Assembly (NCBI GenBank): GCA_903632075.3 | Contig: CAHIKZ030001820.1 | Location: 237,501 to 301,500, forward strand | Source of the DNA: Acanthosepion pharaonis | Taxonomy: Eukaryota; Mollusca; Cephalopoda; Sepiida; Sepiidae | Direction of reading: 5' to 3' | Length of the DNA: 64,000 nt | In this document: piece by piece, positions 63,851-64,000 of the stretch | How the letters are laid out: every line of letters begins with the position of its first letter | Numbering within the stretch: the stretch's first letter is position 1 | Program-made: the position numbers and the translations under genes | Notes under the pieces: generated by a model | The model's database searches: none | Told to the model about the DNA's origin: nothing | What the model saw: the letters and a program-made list of their open reading frames with translations, nothing else

Positions 63851-64000
63851 TGAAGGAAAACGTTTCTTTACCGTCGTGTTTCGTTCTCCGATAGATATTA
63901 TTAACGTCAATAAAAAGATTTTATTTTGCAACATATATTTATAAACAGAAGTAGAAAAGTTTTCGCTTTTCTATATTTTTGAATTCATGAACGGTTCTAC
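63848..64000. other. Possible PLE-like terminus, runs off the window
   Basis: ccgtcgtgtttcgttctccg after the TA array resembles the cgtttcgtcc termini at 36.8, 38.3 and 50.0 kb. Nothing else is visible before the end. Confidence 0.35.

Noticed and set aside
1..64000. Search for host exons between repeats
   Set aside because: No stretch showed a recognisable domain with plausible splice sites; short frames are consistent with chance in AT-rich DNA.

Overview
This window looks like intergenic or intronic DNA from an animal, most likely a mollusc and quite possibly a cephalopod. The inference rests on the combination of long (TA)n arrays, tRNA-derived SINEs, many Penelope-like elements (PLEs), RTE-, CR1- and R4/Dong-type LINEs, Tc1/mariner relics and a Helitron-like 3' end. 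No host protein-coding gene or exon could be recognised. Nearly every protein-like stretch is a decayed transposable element (TE). Coordinates of decayed elements are approximate, usually to within 10-50 bases.

Layout. 0-3.8 kb: a Ty3/gypsy LTR element on the minus strand with two short terminal repeats, a polypurine tract, and broken gag, protease and RT. 4-12.3 kb: microsatellites, several SINEs, a 36-bp minisatellite and a CR1-type LINE relic. 12.3-14.3 kb: two U2 snRNA-like sequences followed by a 1.5-kb polypyrimidine tract. 14.6-19.3 kb: a mariner-type relic, then a PLE with inverted terminal arms, a hammerhead-like motif, RT/GIY-YIG remains and a tandem array grown from the PLE 3' end. 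20-23.8 kb: an R4/Dong LINE 3' end inside the (AAT)n tail of a SINE, and more SINEs. 24.4-31 kb: PLE remains, a MITE with intact terminal inverted repeats (TIRs), a 2.8-kb RTE-type LINE and another PLE. 31-34 kb: three CR1-type fragments. 35.7-36.2 kb: a palindrome of two head-to-head SINEs, one with a tRNA-sized head. 37-39.5 kb: PLE copies in both orientations. 41-43.2 kb: a second R4/Dong LINE, also bracketed by (AAT)n. 44-54.5 kb: SINEs, RTE fragments, PLE pieces and microsatellites. 55-58.7 kb: inverted repeats, a Tc1 relic and a Helitron-like end. 60-64 kb: PLE N-terminus, direct repeats, and an 860-bp mariner-type deletion derivative with both TIRs.

Nothing here forms an operon or pathway. 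The relationships visible are between TEs: nesting, target preference for (AAT)n, microsatellites sitting at a constant point of PLEs, and non-autonomous derivatives of DNA transposons. The most interesting signal is a set of hairpin-plus-core motifs in PLE termini resembling hammerhead ribozymes, with compensatory changes between copies.
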